A DNA stretch of 64,000 bases, from contig CM019825.1 in NCBI GenBank assembly GCA_009763385.1, forward strand, positions 119,841,131 to 119,905,130, written 5' to 3'. This DNA comes from Coix lacryma-jobi var. lacryma-jobi. Taxonomy: Eukaryota > Streptophyta > Magnoliopsida > Poales > Poaceae. This document shows, in pieces, positions 34,601-45,600 of the stretch; the first letter of the stretch is position 1; every line of letters begins with the position of its first letter. The notes under the pieces were generated by a model. The model did no database searches, was not told the origin of the DNA, and saw nothing but the letters and a program-made list of their open reading frames with translations. The position numbers and the translations under genes are program-made.

Positions 34601-36184
34601 TCTATCAGTTTCCATGTGGTGTAGTTTCAGAATATCAGACGTTGAAGGCAGTATGCGTACATATACCCAGCAATGTATAAGTATAAGCTGATTCGAAAAC
34701 GACTGATCGGCTAATAATCATAGGGGAAGGAAAGCAAAATAATGTGCATGCAAGTCATGGTTCGGACATCTAAGCATATGCGTTTTCTCTGAGGGAAATC
34801 TATCGAGGAGGGTTTCTATTGATCCCAATATAGTCGAATGATAGACAATTTCAGTAACCATAATCGCAACAGTCACCGGATTATGCAATGGCCGGCTCAG
34901 AAGAGGTTTGATGTCTCATACTAGACGTCTCAGTCGGCCTCAAAATTGATCCATCGGTTCAGGAGATTATTTACGATGTTGATACAAATTATTTTAGAAA
35001 TAAATGATTTGATCAGCACAAGAGCCGATTGTCCCGTCGACTCACCTCCAGCATAGAAAGCTTTCTGTTGTCTATAGAGGAAACAAACAAAGCTGACCGG
35101 ATTAATTATTTTGGAGTACTATCAACATCGAGACTAATGATAATTTTGAAGCGTGATTTCTCATAATCACGCTGATCCTGCGCTGCAACTTCTTGGAGTT
35201 GAGATAATATTGTTAGACCCACAACAATACAGTTCACCATTCTTTGGAAATAAATTTGGCAACATCACGAAATAAAAAATGAAGTACTATTGTTGTGGTA
35301 AAGGACGTTCTTTACCTTTACATTCACCATCATCACCAATCTGTTATCATGCATCCAAGCTACCATTAACCATCCATCAGAGTATAATATCATCTCACAC
35401 TTCATGATCGGCTACGCGGAGCCTCGCAAGACGTTGCAACCTGCAGCCTCTGCAATATCGACAAAGAGGCCGATCAAAGCTGTTAGGACCCTGACGATGT
35501 TACACAGCCGGTATTACTCAAATCGAACTCCAGATCCAGCATTGTAAGAACTTAGTTAAGGAAAAATCAATTCTTAACTAGTGGATATAAGAATCAGCCG
35601 TCAAGGTCAGGCCAACACACCAAAAGCCAATCAGCCAAGCAGACACGAGGATGATTAACCAAGAAGCATCACACATATATGAGATGATATAATTGGCTAA
35701 TTTTTGGAGGCGTTGGCTGAAAGGGTAGGCCGATAGCAATAGTTCTGATCGCCGCACCAGAAGATTGCGTACATTCAAGATCGATGCCCAATTTATGTTT
35801 ACATCGGTTAAATATCTCGTGGGCATATTTAAAGACCAATGTTAGCATGGAAAGCAGCACTACAGAAGCATACAGGAATTCTAGATGCAGCAGCCGATAA
35901 GCACACTGATGAAAATATCATTATACACATATTCCAAGAAGAACACTTATCGGCTTGGAGCGGAAGAGTGTACACACAGATATGAAGAACTAATGAGAAG
36001 AAAAAATATGAGGTGAACATGCTCAAATTCCTACATCAATTACACTCGGGGGGGCCTGAACCTCATCGTGCACGCATCCATGCACCGCCGAGCTCGTATT
36101 CGTCCTCTACGACACACTCAGCTTCATCAAAAATGACGTTCTTCGAAGCTACCGTGAGTTACCTGACAGCATGCTCACCTAAAG
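31641..36184 (+). mobile_element. El-4: non-coding Tat-like element, left part
   Basis: The presumed 5' LTR ends ...TGCCAACA near 32641 and is followed by TGGCACGCCCGGTGGGAC (32649-32666), which looks like a gypsy primer-binding site. The LTR start is unresolved between ~31640 and ~31780. Beyond the primer site there are about 3.5 kb with no supportable ORF, AT-rich and dotted with GCCGAT/ATCGGC words. The final TAAAG (36180-36184) is the target duplication of El-5. The element continues at 49081-49120 and 62783-63247. It resembles the large non-autonomous derivatives known from grasses, such as Dasheng, in lacking coding capacity. Confidence 0.6.
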
Positions 36185-36849
36185 TGTTGGGAGCACACTT
36201 GCCCAACCTCCGCACTTGTGCGGGGGAAGGAGCGAAGGTGACCAAGCGTCGGATGCAGTAGCGAAGGTGAAACGGAAATGGAAAGCGCTCGAATTCCCAA
36301 AAAGTCGTCCTTTACACTGTTCATCCCCTTGGTATTTATAGGGAATGCCAAGGGGTGCGGGCCAAATTACAAAAGGGTACAGCAAAGATTCCTCGCCTCC
36401 GCGCAGGGAGGAAGGGCAGAAGCGTAAACACACAGCTGGAGCGGAAACCCTAATCGGTCACACCCCGGCGCGCCGCCACCTGGCCCCCTGTTCACCTTCG
36501 GGGAGAGGTGCGGCGGTCTCGACCTTCGGCCGCGCTCACCCTTGGGCCCGCGCACCTCCGGCTTCACTTGCCTCCCGGGAGAGGCAAGTGATCACGCTCG
36601 CTGCTTGCCTGGACCCTCGCTCCATCCGAAGGTGGTGTCGACGGTCAGCGAAGGTTTCTCGCAGTGCGACCATCGCCTCAGACCTGCACGGGAACACAGC
36701 AAGAGAGCGAGGGTTGATCCCGCATTCGGGGGTCAGGGTAGTGGCCTCCGATGGTAGAGAGACCCCGCAAGCACGCCAGGCGTTACGCGAGGGCTGAACT
36801 TGGGCACCAGTTCGGGCGGCGCTTCTGTCGAGGGTCCTTTCCCCCAACA
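36185..36849 (-). repeat. El-5 3' LTR
   Basis: This 665-bp LTR lies on the left because the element is on the minus strand. CTATAAATA on the minus strand at 36333-36341 is the likely LTR TATA box. Open frames inside the LTR on either strand are duplicated in the other LTR and are not considered genes. Confidence 0.93.
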
Positions 36850-37057
36850 GTAGCCCCTCGTTGTCTTGGATCTAAAAGATTGTGTTTAGGCCCAAGCAGC
36901 GCTTTTAAAAACGGGACCCTCGGCAGCGACGTCCGCGGCTGCTTTGGGCCGGGCCGTTGTGGTGTTGTTTTATACTATTGAAGCCTGCTTCGTTTTTTGT
37001 GCCGCGTTCTTTGGTTGTCGTGCCGACTTCGTCGGGTGAGGGTTTCGTTTCCCGGCC

Positions 37058-37066
37058 TATAAATAG
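37058..37066 (+). promoter_or_regulatory. TATA box of El-5 antisense gene
   Basis: TATAAATAG lies 147 bp upstream of the ATG at 37213, outside the LTR and on the strand opposite to the genomic RNA. The same box in the same context occurs in El-2. Upstream there are AGGCCCAAGC and TTTGGGCCGGGCC, which resemble plant TCP/site-II elements. Confidence 0.7.
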
Positions 37067-37212
37067 AAAGAGTGAGCGTGGAGTTTTGATTGTGCTCTTT
37101 GTTGCTATAGCCATCCTGTTGTTGCAATTTGCTTGTAGCGAAGGTTTGTTTGAGCTTGTCTGCGAGGGTTGAGACAGGCGTTGGTTGTTCGGTAGTGTTA
37201 GCAGTTGAAGAG

Positions 37213-40200
37213 ATGGCAAGGTTGAAGCAAACTGCTCGTGCTGTTTCCCCCACAGCCGCGGATGAGGGGATTACCTTCGAGTTTGGTTTGAGCCGGGTTT
37301 GTGCAAGTGAGATTGCATCTTACGTGCGGTGGGGCTGGATTGAGGAAGGCAAGGCGAGGGCTAGCAGTGGGGAGACCGTGCCGAAGCCGGATGCAGACGA
37401 GGTTGTGGTGTTCGAAGAGTTCTTTTCGGCTGGCCTTCGCTTCCCAGCTGACTCCTTCGTGACTTCGGTCCTGCGGAGGTTCAACCTACGGTTTCATCAG
37501 CTTACGCCTTCGTGCTTCACAAAGATGTCGGTCTACGTCTGGGCCTGCAGGTCTCAGGGGGTTGTCCCTCATGTCGAGGGTTTTGTTCGCACTCATCGCG
37601 TTCACATGCAGCCTCGCAAGATTATGGACAGCGAGGGCAGGACCAGCCTTGGACAATTTGCGGTGTACACTTTTTGCCATCGCGCCGGCGCGGAGCTGCC
37701 GGTGCAAGCGCAGAAAAACAAGTGGAGCAGCGGGTGGCAGGAGTCCTGGTTTTATTGCAAACTCAGTGACGGCTCCGAGCTTTGCGGCGAGCTTCCGGTG
37801 CTTGGAGATGTGGGCGCCGAAGCTAAGATGAGCATCGAGGCCCATGCTGCTGTTGATTGCCTGAGGGTCGTTGCGCGCTCTCAGTGCGCGCGTGATTTGG
37901 TGGAGGAATATTGCTGTGCCAAGATTTGGCCTCTTGGCCGAAGGCAGACTTGGTTCGTTGTGGAGAACGACCCAAGGTATGAAGGTAGGGGCTTGAAGAA
38001 GCCTAGTTTGGATCTGGAGAAGGTCTGGGAAAGAACTCTTAAGAAATTTCCGAGGCGCGAGGATGGGAACGAAGCTGTTTTCAAACGAGTTCAGCAGTGG
38101 ACGGACGAGCTCGTGGGGAAGCTTTCCCCATTGGAATTGAAGGCTATCCATAGCTTGATGGGCGGCGAAGGTCGCGTGAACAGAATGTTTGACATTCTTG
38201 GCGTTCGGTACGCCGACTGGCCGGCTCCTTCGAGCGACGACGCGCCGAAGAAGAGGAAGCGTAAGGCTTTGGGAGGAACGGAGATCGTCTCTCGGCCGAA
38301 GAGAGGGCGTGGTCGAGGCCGCGGGGGAGCTGGTGGCCGAGCGAAGGTGCTTGCGACAAAGGTCACTGCGGGCTCGGTTGCTGCGGGCACTTCTTTGGCC
38401 GCGGGCCGGAGCGGCCGAGGTGGCAGTTCAGTCGGGGGACGCATGCCTCGCGTTGGAGGGATCGTTGCTTTGGTCCAGACTTCGGGCGACGAGGATGAAT
38501 CTGATGATGATGCGGAGGAAAAAGCAGAGGGGGAGACGGGCGAGGGCTCGTCTGATGAAGGTAGCGAGGGTTCTTCTGAAGGGCATGACACGGATGAGGA
38601 GGTGTCGATTGGAGGCGGAGCCTCGCCGGTTGCTGGTGCGATGGTTACCCAGGGCGCAGATGAGCTTACACGAGATATTGAGCCAGGTAGCCCTCGACGA
38701 GGTGCGGTTCCCAGGTTCGCGGGCTCACACCTTTGGGTGGAGGGGTCAGAGTTTGATGGGGAACTTGACTCTGCGCGGTCCCGGGGAAAGAAACCGTTTG
38801 GCGAGGCTAGCCGGTCGAGCCTTCCGGAATATGCCAGGAAGCTTGGGATTTCTGATCCGGCCACTGCGCTGTTCACCAGTCCGGACCTTCGGGATTGCCA
38901 CTTGCAGTGTAGCCCGGAGGAAAGGCGTTTTTTGGGCCGGATCTTCGGCCGCATTTGTGTGCCGGAGGCGGAGGTTCTTCTTGCAGATCAAGCGGTTGGC
39001 GATACCTTCGATGATGTTGACGTCAAGTTGGCGGAGCTGATGCTCTTGAACCGCTCAGCGAGGCGGAAGGTTGGCTCCGACATGGAGTTTATGAGGAACC
39101 ATATGACTGAACTTGAGAAGGAGAACAGCAAACTGGCGCGGAGCCTAGAGGGCAAGGAAAATGAAATGAGGATTGCTTCGGAGAAGGCTGCGAAGGCTCG
39201 AGAGGAGGCAGTTGAGCTGGCGAGGCGTAATGCTGATCTGATTGCCGCGGGAAAGGAGAAGGACAAAGCTTTAGCCGAGGCCGAGGGTCGGCTGGTTGAT
39301 TTGAAGAACTCTTGGCGGGCGAGCATGGAGAACGTCAAACGTAAACTTGATTGTTGTCTGACCGAGGCTGGGGGTTCAGCCGGAGAGCCGTTGCCTGCGG
39401 TTGATGCAGAGGCCTTCGAGGGCTGGCTGGGCAACGAGCTTGATGTGTTTAGCTCGCTAGTCTCCAATGCAGCCGATTTTGGTGGCTACGCCGGGGCCTT
39501 GGCAATGGCGAGCACGCTTCGACTGACGGATTGCGATCATCTTCGCAAGGTCAAAAGGCCGAGCCATGTCTTTCCGACGGTTGAAGAGGTTCGCCAGATG
39601 AAGGTTGATGACGCAGATGTCCGGAACTGTGCGATGCGTTTGCTTCGCAAGTTTTGGATCTCCGGAGGTGGCCGGGCTCTCGCCTTCGAAGAAGCTGCCG
39701 AGGCTACGCGCCAGGTTCGCTCCTTTGTTTTAAGTTTTTTGGTCTGTGTTGCTTTCGTTTTAGAGGGGTTGTTTGTTGATTTTGGCGAGGTTTGTCCTTT
39801 ATTTTGCTTGTAGGCTCGACGAGATGCAATGCCCTCACCGCCTGCGGAAGATGCAGCGAGGGGTGACCCTGAAGCCGCCCCTGAGCCAGGCTGTGCGGGG
39901 GTTACGCTCGCCGAGATCGAGGCGTTGACCGGGAGCGGGCCGATCGCGGAAGGAGATGCTGCGAAAGAGTCCACGGCGGAGGAGGCGTCAGCTGGGACCT
40001 CGACTGCCACCGCTGGCGAGGGTGTGGACATCAATCGGGGGGAAGCTGGGCAGGTGTGATGCCTGGGTTTGTTGGGGCGAGGGAGGCCTTTTTGTAGATA
40101 CTATGGTTGTTTGTAAAGACTTGGCGAGGCTGAGACATCTCGTATTTTTGTGCAACATGCAGGTTCCTGACGGAACCGTGCTAGACGTGTTCGACGTGAC

Positions 40201-40711
40201 CCCGCTGATGTTGAACTACCAAGATGTTTTTATAACTGGTGAATCATGGGCTCGCGCTAGATTTAAATATCCTTCGCTTTCCTTTGAACGTTTTTGGTGG
40301 TCGAAGGTGCGGAGATATGATTTAAAGAATAGTAGGTCGAGTCGATTTTGGCGCGAGACAGACTATACAGACCGCCAAGCCGATCGTTATTTGTTTGGGT
40401 CTTCATCGACTTCGCAAGCTGTCGGTGAAGATGATATTGACGAGAACACGGCTTTGGAATATTTGTTCGGTCGAAGGGAGCTTGAAATTGGTTCGGATGG
40501 GGCGCTTGTGATCCCGAAGGAGGAACCTTCGGAAGCTGTGACGAGGCCTAGGTACATGTATAGGGCGAGGGTTTTGCCCGGGGAGCTGCCAATTGTCCCT
40601 GCAGCTCCTTTGTTGTGGGGACCCCTGGTTCCAGTGGAGGGGGGGTCTGAGATGGAGGCCGAAGGTTTGGATGATTTGGAGTTAATTGAGGGGAGCGGTG
40701 GTCCCTTGTAA
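37213..40711 (+). CDS. El-5 antisense gene: three-exon gypsy-associated nuclear protein with H3-like N-terminus
   Basis: The gene is transcribed opposite to gag-pol. Exon 1 is 37213-39714 (834 codons), exon 2 is 39814-40053 (80 codons) and exon 3 is 40163-40711 (182 codons plus stop), giving 1096 residues with both introns in phase 0. Residues 2-9 are ARLKQTAR, one change from the histone H3 N-terminus. Residues ~65-135 resemble the putative gypsy-type transposon domain often annotated in grass Tat elements. PKKRKRK at 345-351 is a classical nuclear signal, RPKRGRGRGRGG at 361-372 is AT-hook/RGG-like, 424-463 is acidic and ~600-715 is a coiled coil. The rest of the C-terminus is conserved in El-2 but unrecognised. 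ATG 37213 was chosen because homology to El-2 begins there. No enzymatic motif is visible; a role in chromatin or silencing evasion is inference. Confidence 0.8.
39715..39813 (+). other. Intron 1 of El-5 antisense gene
   Basis: The 99-bp intron has the donor CAG/GTTCGC and the acceptor TTGCTTGTAG/G after a T-rich tract. It is phase 0. The El-2 copy has a 96-bp intron at the same codon boundary (15031-15126). The frame after splicing continues ATRQ-ARRDAMPS. Confidence 0.8.
40054..40162 (+). other. Intron 2 of El-5 antisense gene
   Basis: The 109-bp intron has the donor CAG/GTGTGA and the acceptor AACATGCAG/G. Without splicing the frame stops at once (TGA). After splicing it continues GQ-VPDGTVLD. 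The El-2 copy has a 106-bp intron at the same place (14661-14766). Confidence 0.8.
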
Positions 40712-40782
40712 AGATTTTTTATTTTGGGATATGTTTGTTGTTGTAACATTGTTTTGTAACGGTATGAGAAAAGCGTATGGGT

Positions 40783-41470
40783 TTTAGCGAGGCTCGCGCA
40801 CTTGCTCGTGTACGCTTGTTTTGAAAAAACAGCGACGTCCCCTTTTTCTTTTAGCGAGGCTCGCGCACTTGCTCGTGTACGCTTGTTTTGAAAAAACAGC
40901 GACGCCCCCTTTTTCTTTTAGCGAGGCTCGCGCACTTGCTCGTGTACGCTTGTTTTGAAAAAACAGCGACGCCCCCTTTTTCTTTTAGCGAGGCTCGCGC
41001 ACTTGCTCGTGTACGCTTGTTTTGAAAAAACAGCGACGCCCCCTTTTTCTTTTAGCGAGGCTCGCGCACTTGCTCGTGTGCGCTTGTTTTGAAAAAACAG
41101 CGACGCCCCCTTTTTCTTTTAGCGAGGCTCGCGCACTTGCTCGTGTACGCTTGTTTTGAAAAAACAGCGACGTCCCCTTTTTCTTTTAGCGAGGCTCGCG
41201 CACTTGCTCGTGTACGCTTGTTTTGAAAAAACAGCGACGCCCCCTTTTTCTTTTAGCGAGGCTCGCGCACTTGCTCGTGTACGCTTGTTTTGAAAAAACA
41301 GCGACGTCCCCTTTTTCTTTTAGCGAGGCTCGCGCACTTGCTCGTGTACGCTTGTTTTGAAAAAACAGCGACGTCCCCTTTTTCTTTTAGCGAGGCTCGC
41401 GCACTTGCTCGTGTACGCTTGTTTTGAAAAAACAGCGACGTCCCCTTTTTCTTTTAGCGAGGCTCGCGCA
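40783..41470 (-). repeat. El-5 tandem array 1 (67-bp unit, ~11 copies)
   Basis: Each unit contains AGCGAGGCTCGCGCACTTG, CTCGTGTACGC and GAAAAAACAGCGACG(C/T)CCCC followed by a T-rich run. About 45 bp of the unit (GAAAAACAGCGACG...TTAGCGAGGCTCGCG) matches the reverse complement of the El-2 66-bp unit, while the remaining ~20 bp is different. Confidence 0.93.
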
Positions 41471-41489
41471 CTTCTTTTTGATCGCGTTG

Positions 41490-41750
41490 ATGTGGCCCCG
41501 CGCCGAGGCCTGGCTTGGAGGGCTCGGGCGGGACGGAGAAAGCGGGGCCCGCGCCGAGGCCTGGCTTGGAGGGCTCGGGCGAGACGGAGAAAGTGGGGCC
41601 CGCGCCGAGGCCTGTCTTGGAGGGCTCGGGCGAGACGGAGAAAGTGGGGCCCGCGCCGAGGCCTGGCTTGCAGGGCTCGGGCGAGACGGAGAAAGTGGGG
41701 CTCGCGCCGAGACCTGGCTTGGAGGGCTCGGGCGAGACGGAGAAAGTGGC
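41490..41750 (-). repeat. El-5 tandem array 2 (GC-rich, ~5 copies)
   Basis: About five copies of a roughly 51-bp unit containing CGCGCCGAGGCCTGGCTTGG and GGGCTCGGGCGAGACGGAG. It has no counterpart in El-2, so it was gained in El-5 or lost in El-2. Confidence 0.9.
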
Positions 41751-42375
41751 CGGGTGCTCGACTTTCCTCCCCTCATCATAGGCGGAGGTGAGTTTGCTTT
41801 TGCGAGCCCCTGTCGTTTGTGCCAGGGTGCTCGACTTTCCTCCCCTTATCTTAGGCGGAGGTGGGTTTGCTTTTGCGAGCCCCTGTCGTTTGTGCCAGGG
41901 TGCTCGACTTTCCTCCCCTTATCTTAGGCGGAGGTGAGTTTGCTTTTGCGAGCCCCTGTCGTTTGTGCCAGGGTGCTCGACTTTCCTCCCCTTATCTTAG
42001 GCGGAGGTGGGTTTGCTTTTGCGAGCCCCTGTCGTTTGTGCCAGGGTGCTCGACTTTCCTCCCCTTATCTTAGGCGGAGGTGGGTTGCTTTTGCGAGCCC
42101 CTGTCGTTTGTGCCAGGGTGCTCGACTTTCCTCCCCTTATCTTAGGCGGAGGTGAGATTGCTTTTGCGAGCCCCTGTCGTTTGTGCCAGGGTGCTCGACT
42201 TTCCTCCCCTTATCTTAGGCGGAGGTGAGATTGCTTTTGCGAGCCCCTGTCGTTTGTGCCAGGGTGCTCGACTTTCCTCCCCTTATCTTAGGCGGAGGTG
42301 AGATTGCTTTTGCGAGCCCCTGTCGTTTGTGCCAGGGTGCTCGACTTTCCTCCCCTTATCTTAGGCGGAGGTGAA
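41751..42375 (-). repeat. El-5 tandem array 3 (73-bp unit, ~8-9 copies)
   Basis: Units contain GGTGCTCGACTTTCCTCCCC, TTAGGCGGAGGTG and TTTTGCGAGCCCCTGTCG. They are homologous to the El-2 ~86-bp array at 11607-11935 (opposite orientation in the window, same orientation in the element). Confidence 0.92.
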
Positions 42376-42667
42376 GTTTGCTTTGAAAAGAAAAGGAATG
42401 TTTTTCGAAGCAATCTTAGCAGGCTTTCATCGAATGTAGCGCTCTTGAAAGAGATCCGCTTTTTCGATGTTTGGGCGTAGAGGGTTAGAGATTTTACTTT
42501 TTTGGGGGTTGTAGCCTGTATTAATGCTTTGGATGCTGCCTCGTTAAAAAACCTTACGCCCCTTCGTAAGGAAAAAGAGTGCAGCTCCTGTTTTTGTTGA
42601 GTACATGAGAGTAGATAACATGAAAAGTATCAAAAATTACATAACGCGAGGGCTCGCTAAGGCTCCG

Positions 42668-45600
42668 CTATGGGTAGAATTTGCGAAGGTCGTCGATGTT
42701 CCAGGTGTGTGGTAGTATATTACCTTCGCTGTCGGAGAGGTGGAAAGAGCCTGGGCGATTGCATTCTGCGATCAGGAACGGGCCTGTCCACTTAGGCTGG
42801 AACTTTCCGGCCATGCTTGCGTTTTGTTTACGGATGAGGACGAGGTCACCCTTCTGCAGGTTCTTGATTCTGACCTTTTTATCTCTCCACTTCTTGGTCT
42901 CTTCCTGATATTTGCGAAGGTTATGAACTGCGCTGCATCTTGTTTCTTCTAGCAAGTCCTTGTCGGTTAGTATGGCTGGCTCATCACTTGCGAGGGTTGT
43001 TCTTGGTGAGATGAATTTTAGCTCCTCTGGTAACACGGCTTCTTCGCCAAACAAAAGTTTGAAGGGTGTGAACTTGGTTGCTCTGCATTCGGAGGTATTG
43101 TGAGACCAGGTGACTGCAGTTAGCTCGTCTGCCCATTTGCCTTTTGGTCTGCCTTGCAATTTTCTGGATATGGATTGGAAGATTGTTGCGTTGGCTCTTT
43201 CGACTAGGCCGTTGGACTGCGGGTGTCGGACTGAGGCGAAGCATAGAATTGTTCCGATTTGTGCGCAGAACTCTTTGAAAACCTCGCTGTCAAACTGGGT
43301 GCCATTGTCGACGGTTAGATGTTGGGGGACTCCGAAGCGACAAACTATCTGCTGCCAGAAAAACCTTTTTACTGCGAGGGATGTTATGGAGGACAGCGGT
43401 CTTGTTTCGGTCCATTTGGTGAAATATTCCACGGCTACCACCGCGTAGCGAAGGTTCCCCGGGGCCGTCGGTAATGGGCCCACGAGATCCATTGCCCACC
43501 TTTGTAGGGGCCAGGTTGGGCGTATGAGGGTTGTGGGGGCCCCTGGGGTGTTTTGGTTTTTTGCTGTCAGTTGACAACCTTCGCACTTCTTGACGATGGT
43601 TTCAGCGTCTCTCAGCGCAGTTGGCCAGTAGAAACCTTGCCGGAAAGCCTTTCCTACTAATGCTCTTGGGCCATTGTGTGAACCGCATATACCTTCGTGG
43701 ATGAGTTTGAGAATGTCGGTACCTTCGGATTGTGACACGCACTTGAGCCAAGGTGAGGTTACCGAAGCTTTGAGCAGGGTGTTATCCATAATCTTGTACC
43801 CTCGCACTCTTTGCTTTAGTCTGTTCTCTTCCTCTTTGGAGCTGGGTTCATGGAGTCCTTTGATGTAGGCCATGATAGGTGCTCTCCAATCCTCGCACTG
43901 AATTGTGTTGATCAGCTTGATGCTGATCTCGGAAGCTTCGAAGGCTGACCGAGTGGAAACCTCGTAGAACACGTCCGGAGGGAGCTGTAGCTGCTGCGCG
44001 GCTGCTTTGGCTAAGCAATCTGCTTCGCTGTTTTCAGTCCTCGATATTGCTTTTACGGTTATGCCGAGGAAAAAGGATTCTAACCTTCGTACATATTGAA
44101 AATACTTTTGAAGCTCTGGATCTTTTGCTTTGTAGTTCTTTTCAATGTGCCCCGCAATGACTTGAGAGTCTGTATTGATGAGTGCCCTTCGGACTGATAA
44201 TGAACGCAACCTTGAAAGTGCCAGAATCACACCCTCATATTCAGCGGAGTTGTTTGTGCACTTGAAGTCCAGCCTTCGTGCGTATCTCAGCTTCGACCCG
44301 GAGGGCGAGATTAGAATAGCCGAGGCACCGGCTCCAGTTGCGCCCCAGGCCCCGTCGACGTAAACGATCCAAAACTGGTCCTGCTGCAGCTCGCCGGGGC
44401 GAGGGTCGGGTGTCCATTCTGCTATGAAATCAGCCAGCACCTGTGATTTGATCGCTGTTCTGCCAACGAAGGTTACAGCATAACTATTAAGCTCGACTGC
44501 CCATTTTGCTATTCTTCCAACGGCTTCGTTATTTTTGAAAATGCTGTCGAGAGGGTACGTCGAAGGTACATGTATCTCGTGAGCCTGGAAATAGTGCTTG
44601 AGCTTTCTTGATGCCATGACGACGGCGTATGCTATTTTCTCAAGCTCCGAATAGTTTCTCTTTGGGCCTTCGAGGGTTTCTGAAACATAGTAAATTGGGG
44701 CTTGTCTGGTTTTGTTGTTTTCGTGGAGCTCCTTGATGAGGACTGCGCTTGCAGCGTGTGGCGAAGCTGCGACGTAGAGTAACAACAAGTCTCCCCTGCT
44801 TGGGCTGGTTAGGGCAGTCAAGCTGGTCAGATATTTTTTCAACTCCTCGAAGGCCTTTTGCTGCTGGGGGCCCCAGTGGAAAGGAGCATTGCTTCTGAGT
44901 GTTTCGAAAAATGGTAACCCTCGCTCTGCGGATCTTGAGATGAATCTGCTAAGTGCTGCCAAACGACCAGTCAGACGCTGAGCTGCTTTCTTGGTCGTCG
45001 GAGGTTCCATGTTCATGATGGCATCAATCTTCTCAGGGTTGGCCTCGATTCCTCTGGCTGAGACGATGCAACCTAGCAACTTGCCTTCGCTTACCCCGAA
45101 AACACATTTTTCTGGGTTTAGTTTCAGTCCGGCGTACCGGAGGTTGCTGAATACCCTCGATAGGTCTGGAATGTGGTTCTCTTTTAGTTCGCTTTGAACG
45201 ACTAGGTCGTCGACATAGGCGGAGACTGCATGCTCATCCTTGAAAACTTCGGAGGTCATGCGAGCGAAGGTTGAGCCTGCATTTTTCAAACCTTCTGCCA
45301 TTCTTCGGAAGCAAAAAGTGCCCGAGGGTGTGATAAAGCTTGTTTTTTCTTCGTCTTCTTCATTCATCCAGATTTGGTGATAGCCTGAGAAGCAATCGAG
45401 GAGGGATAGCATTTGGCAGCCTGCCGCTCTGTCGACCAGGGTGCTTATGTTTGGGAGGGGGAAGTCATCCTTCGGACAGGCTTTGTTCAAGCAAGTGAAA
45501 TCGACGCACATTCGCCATTTTTTATTCTTCTTTTGGACTAGGACCACATTTGAGAGCCAAGTTGGGTATTTGACTGGGCGAATGACGCCTGCGTCCAGAA

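Noticed and set aside
37213..37239. A captured histone H3 gene fragment
   Set aside because: Similarity stops after about eight residues, and the next residues match the El-2 antisense protein rather than H3.
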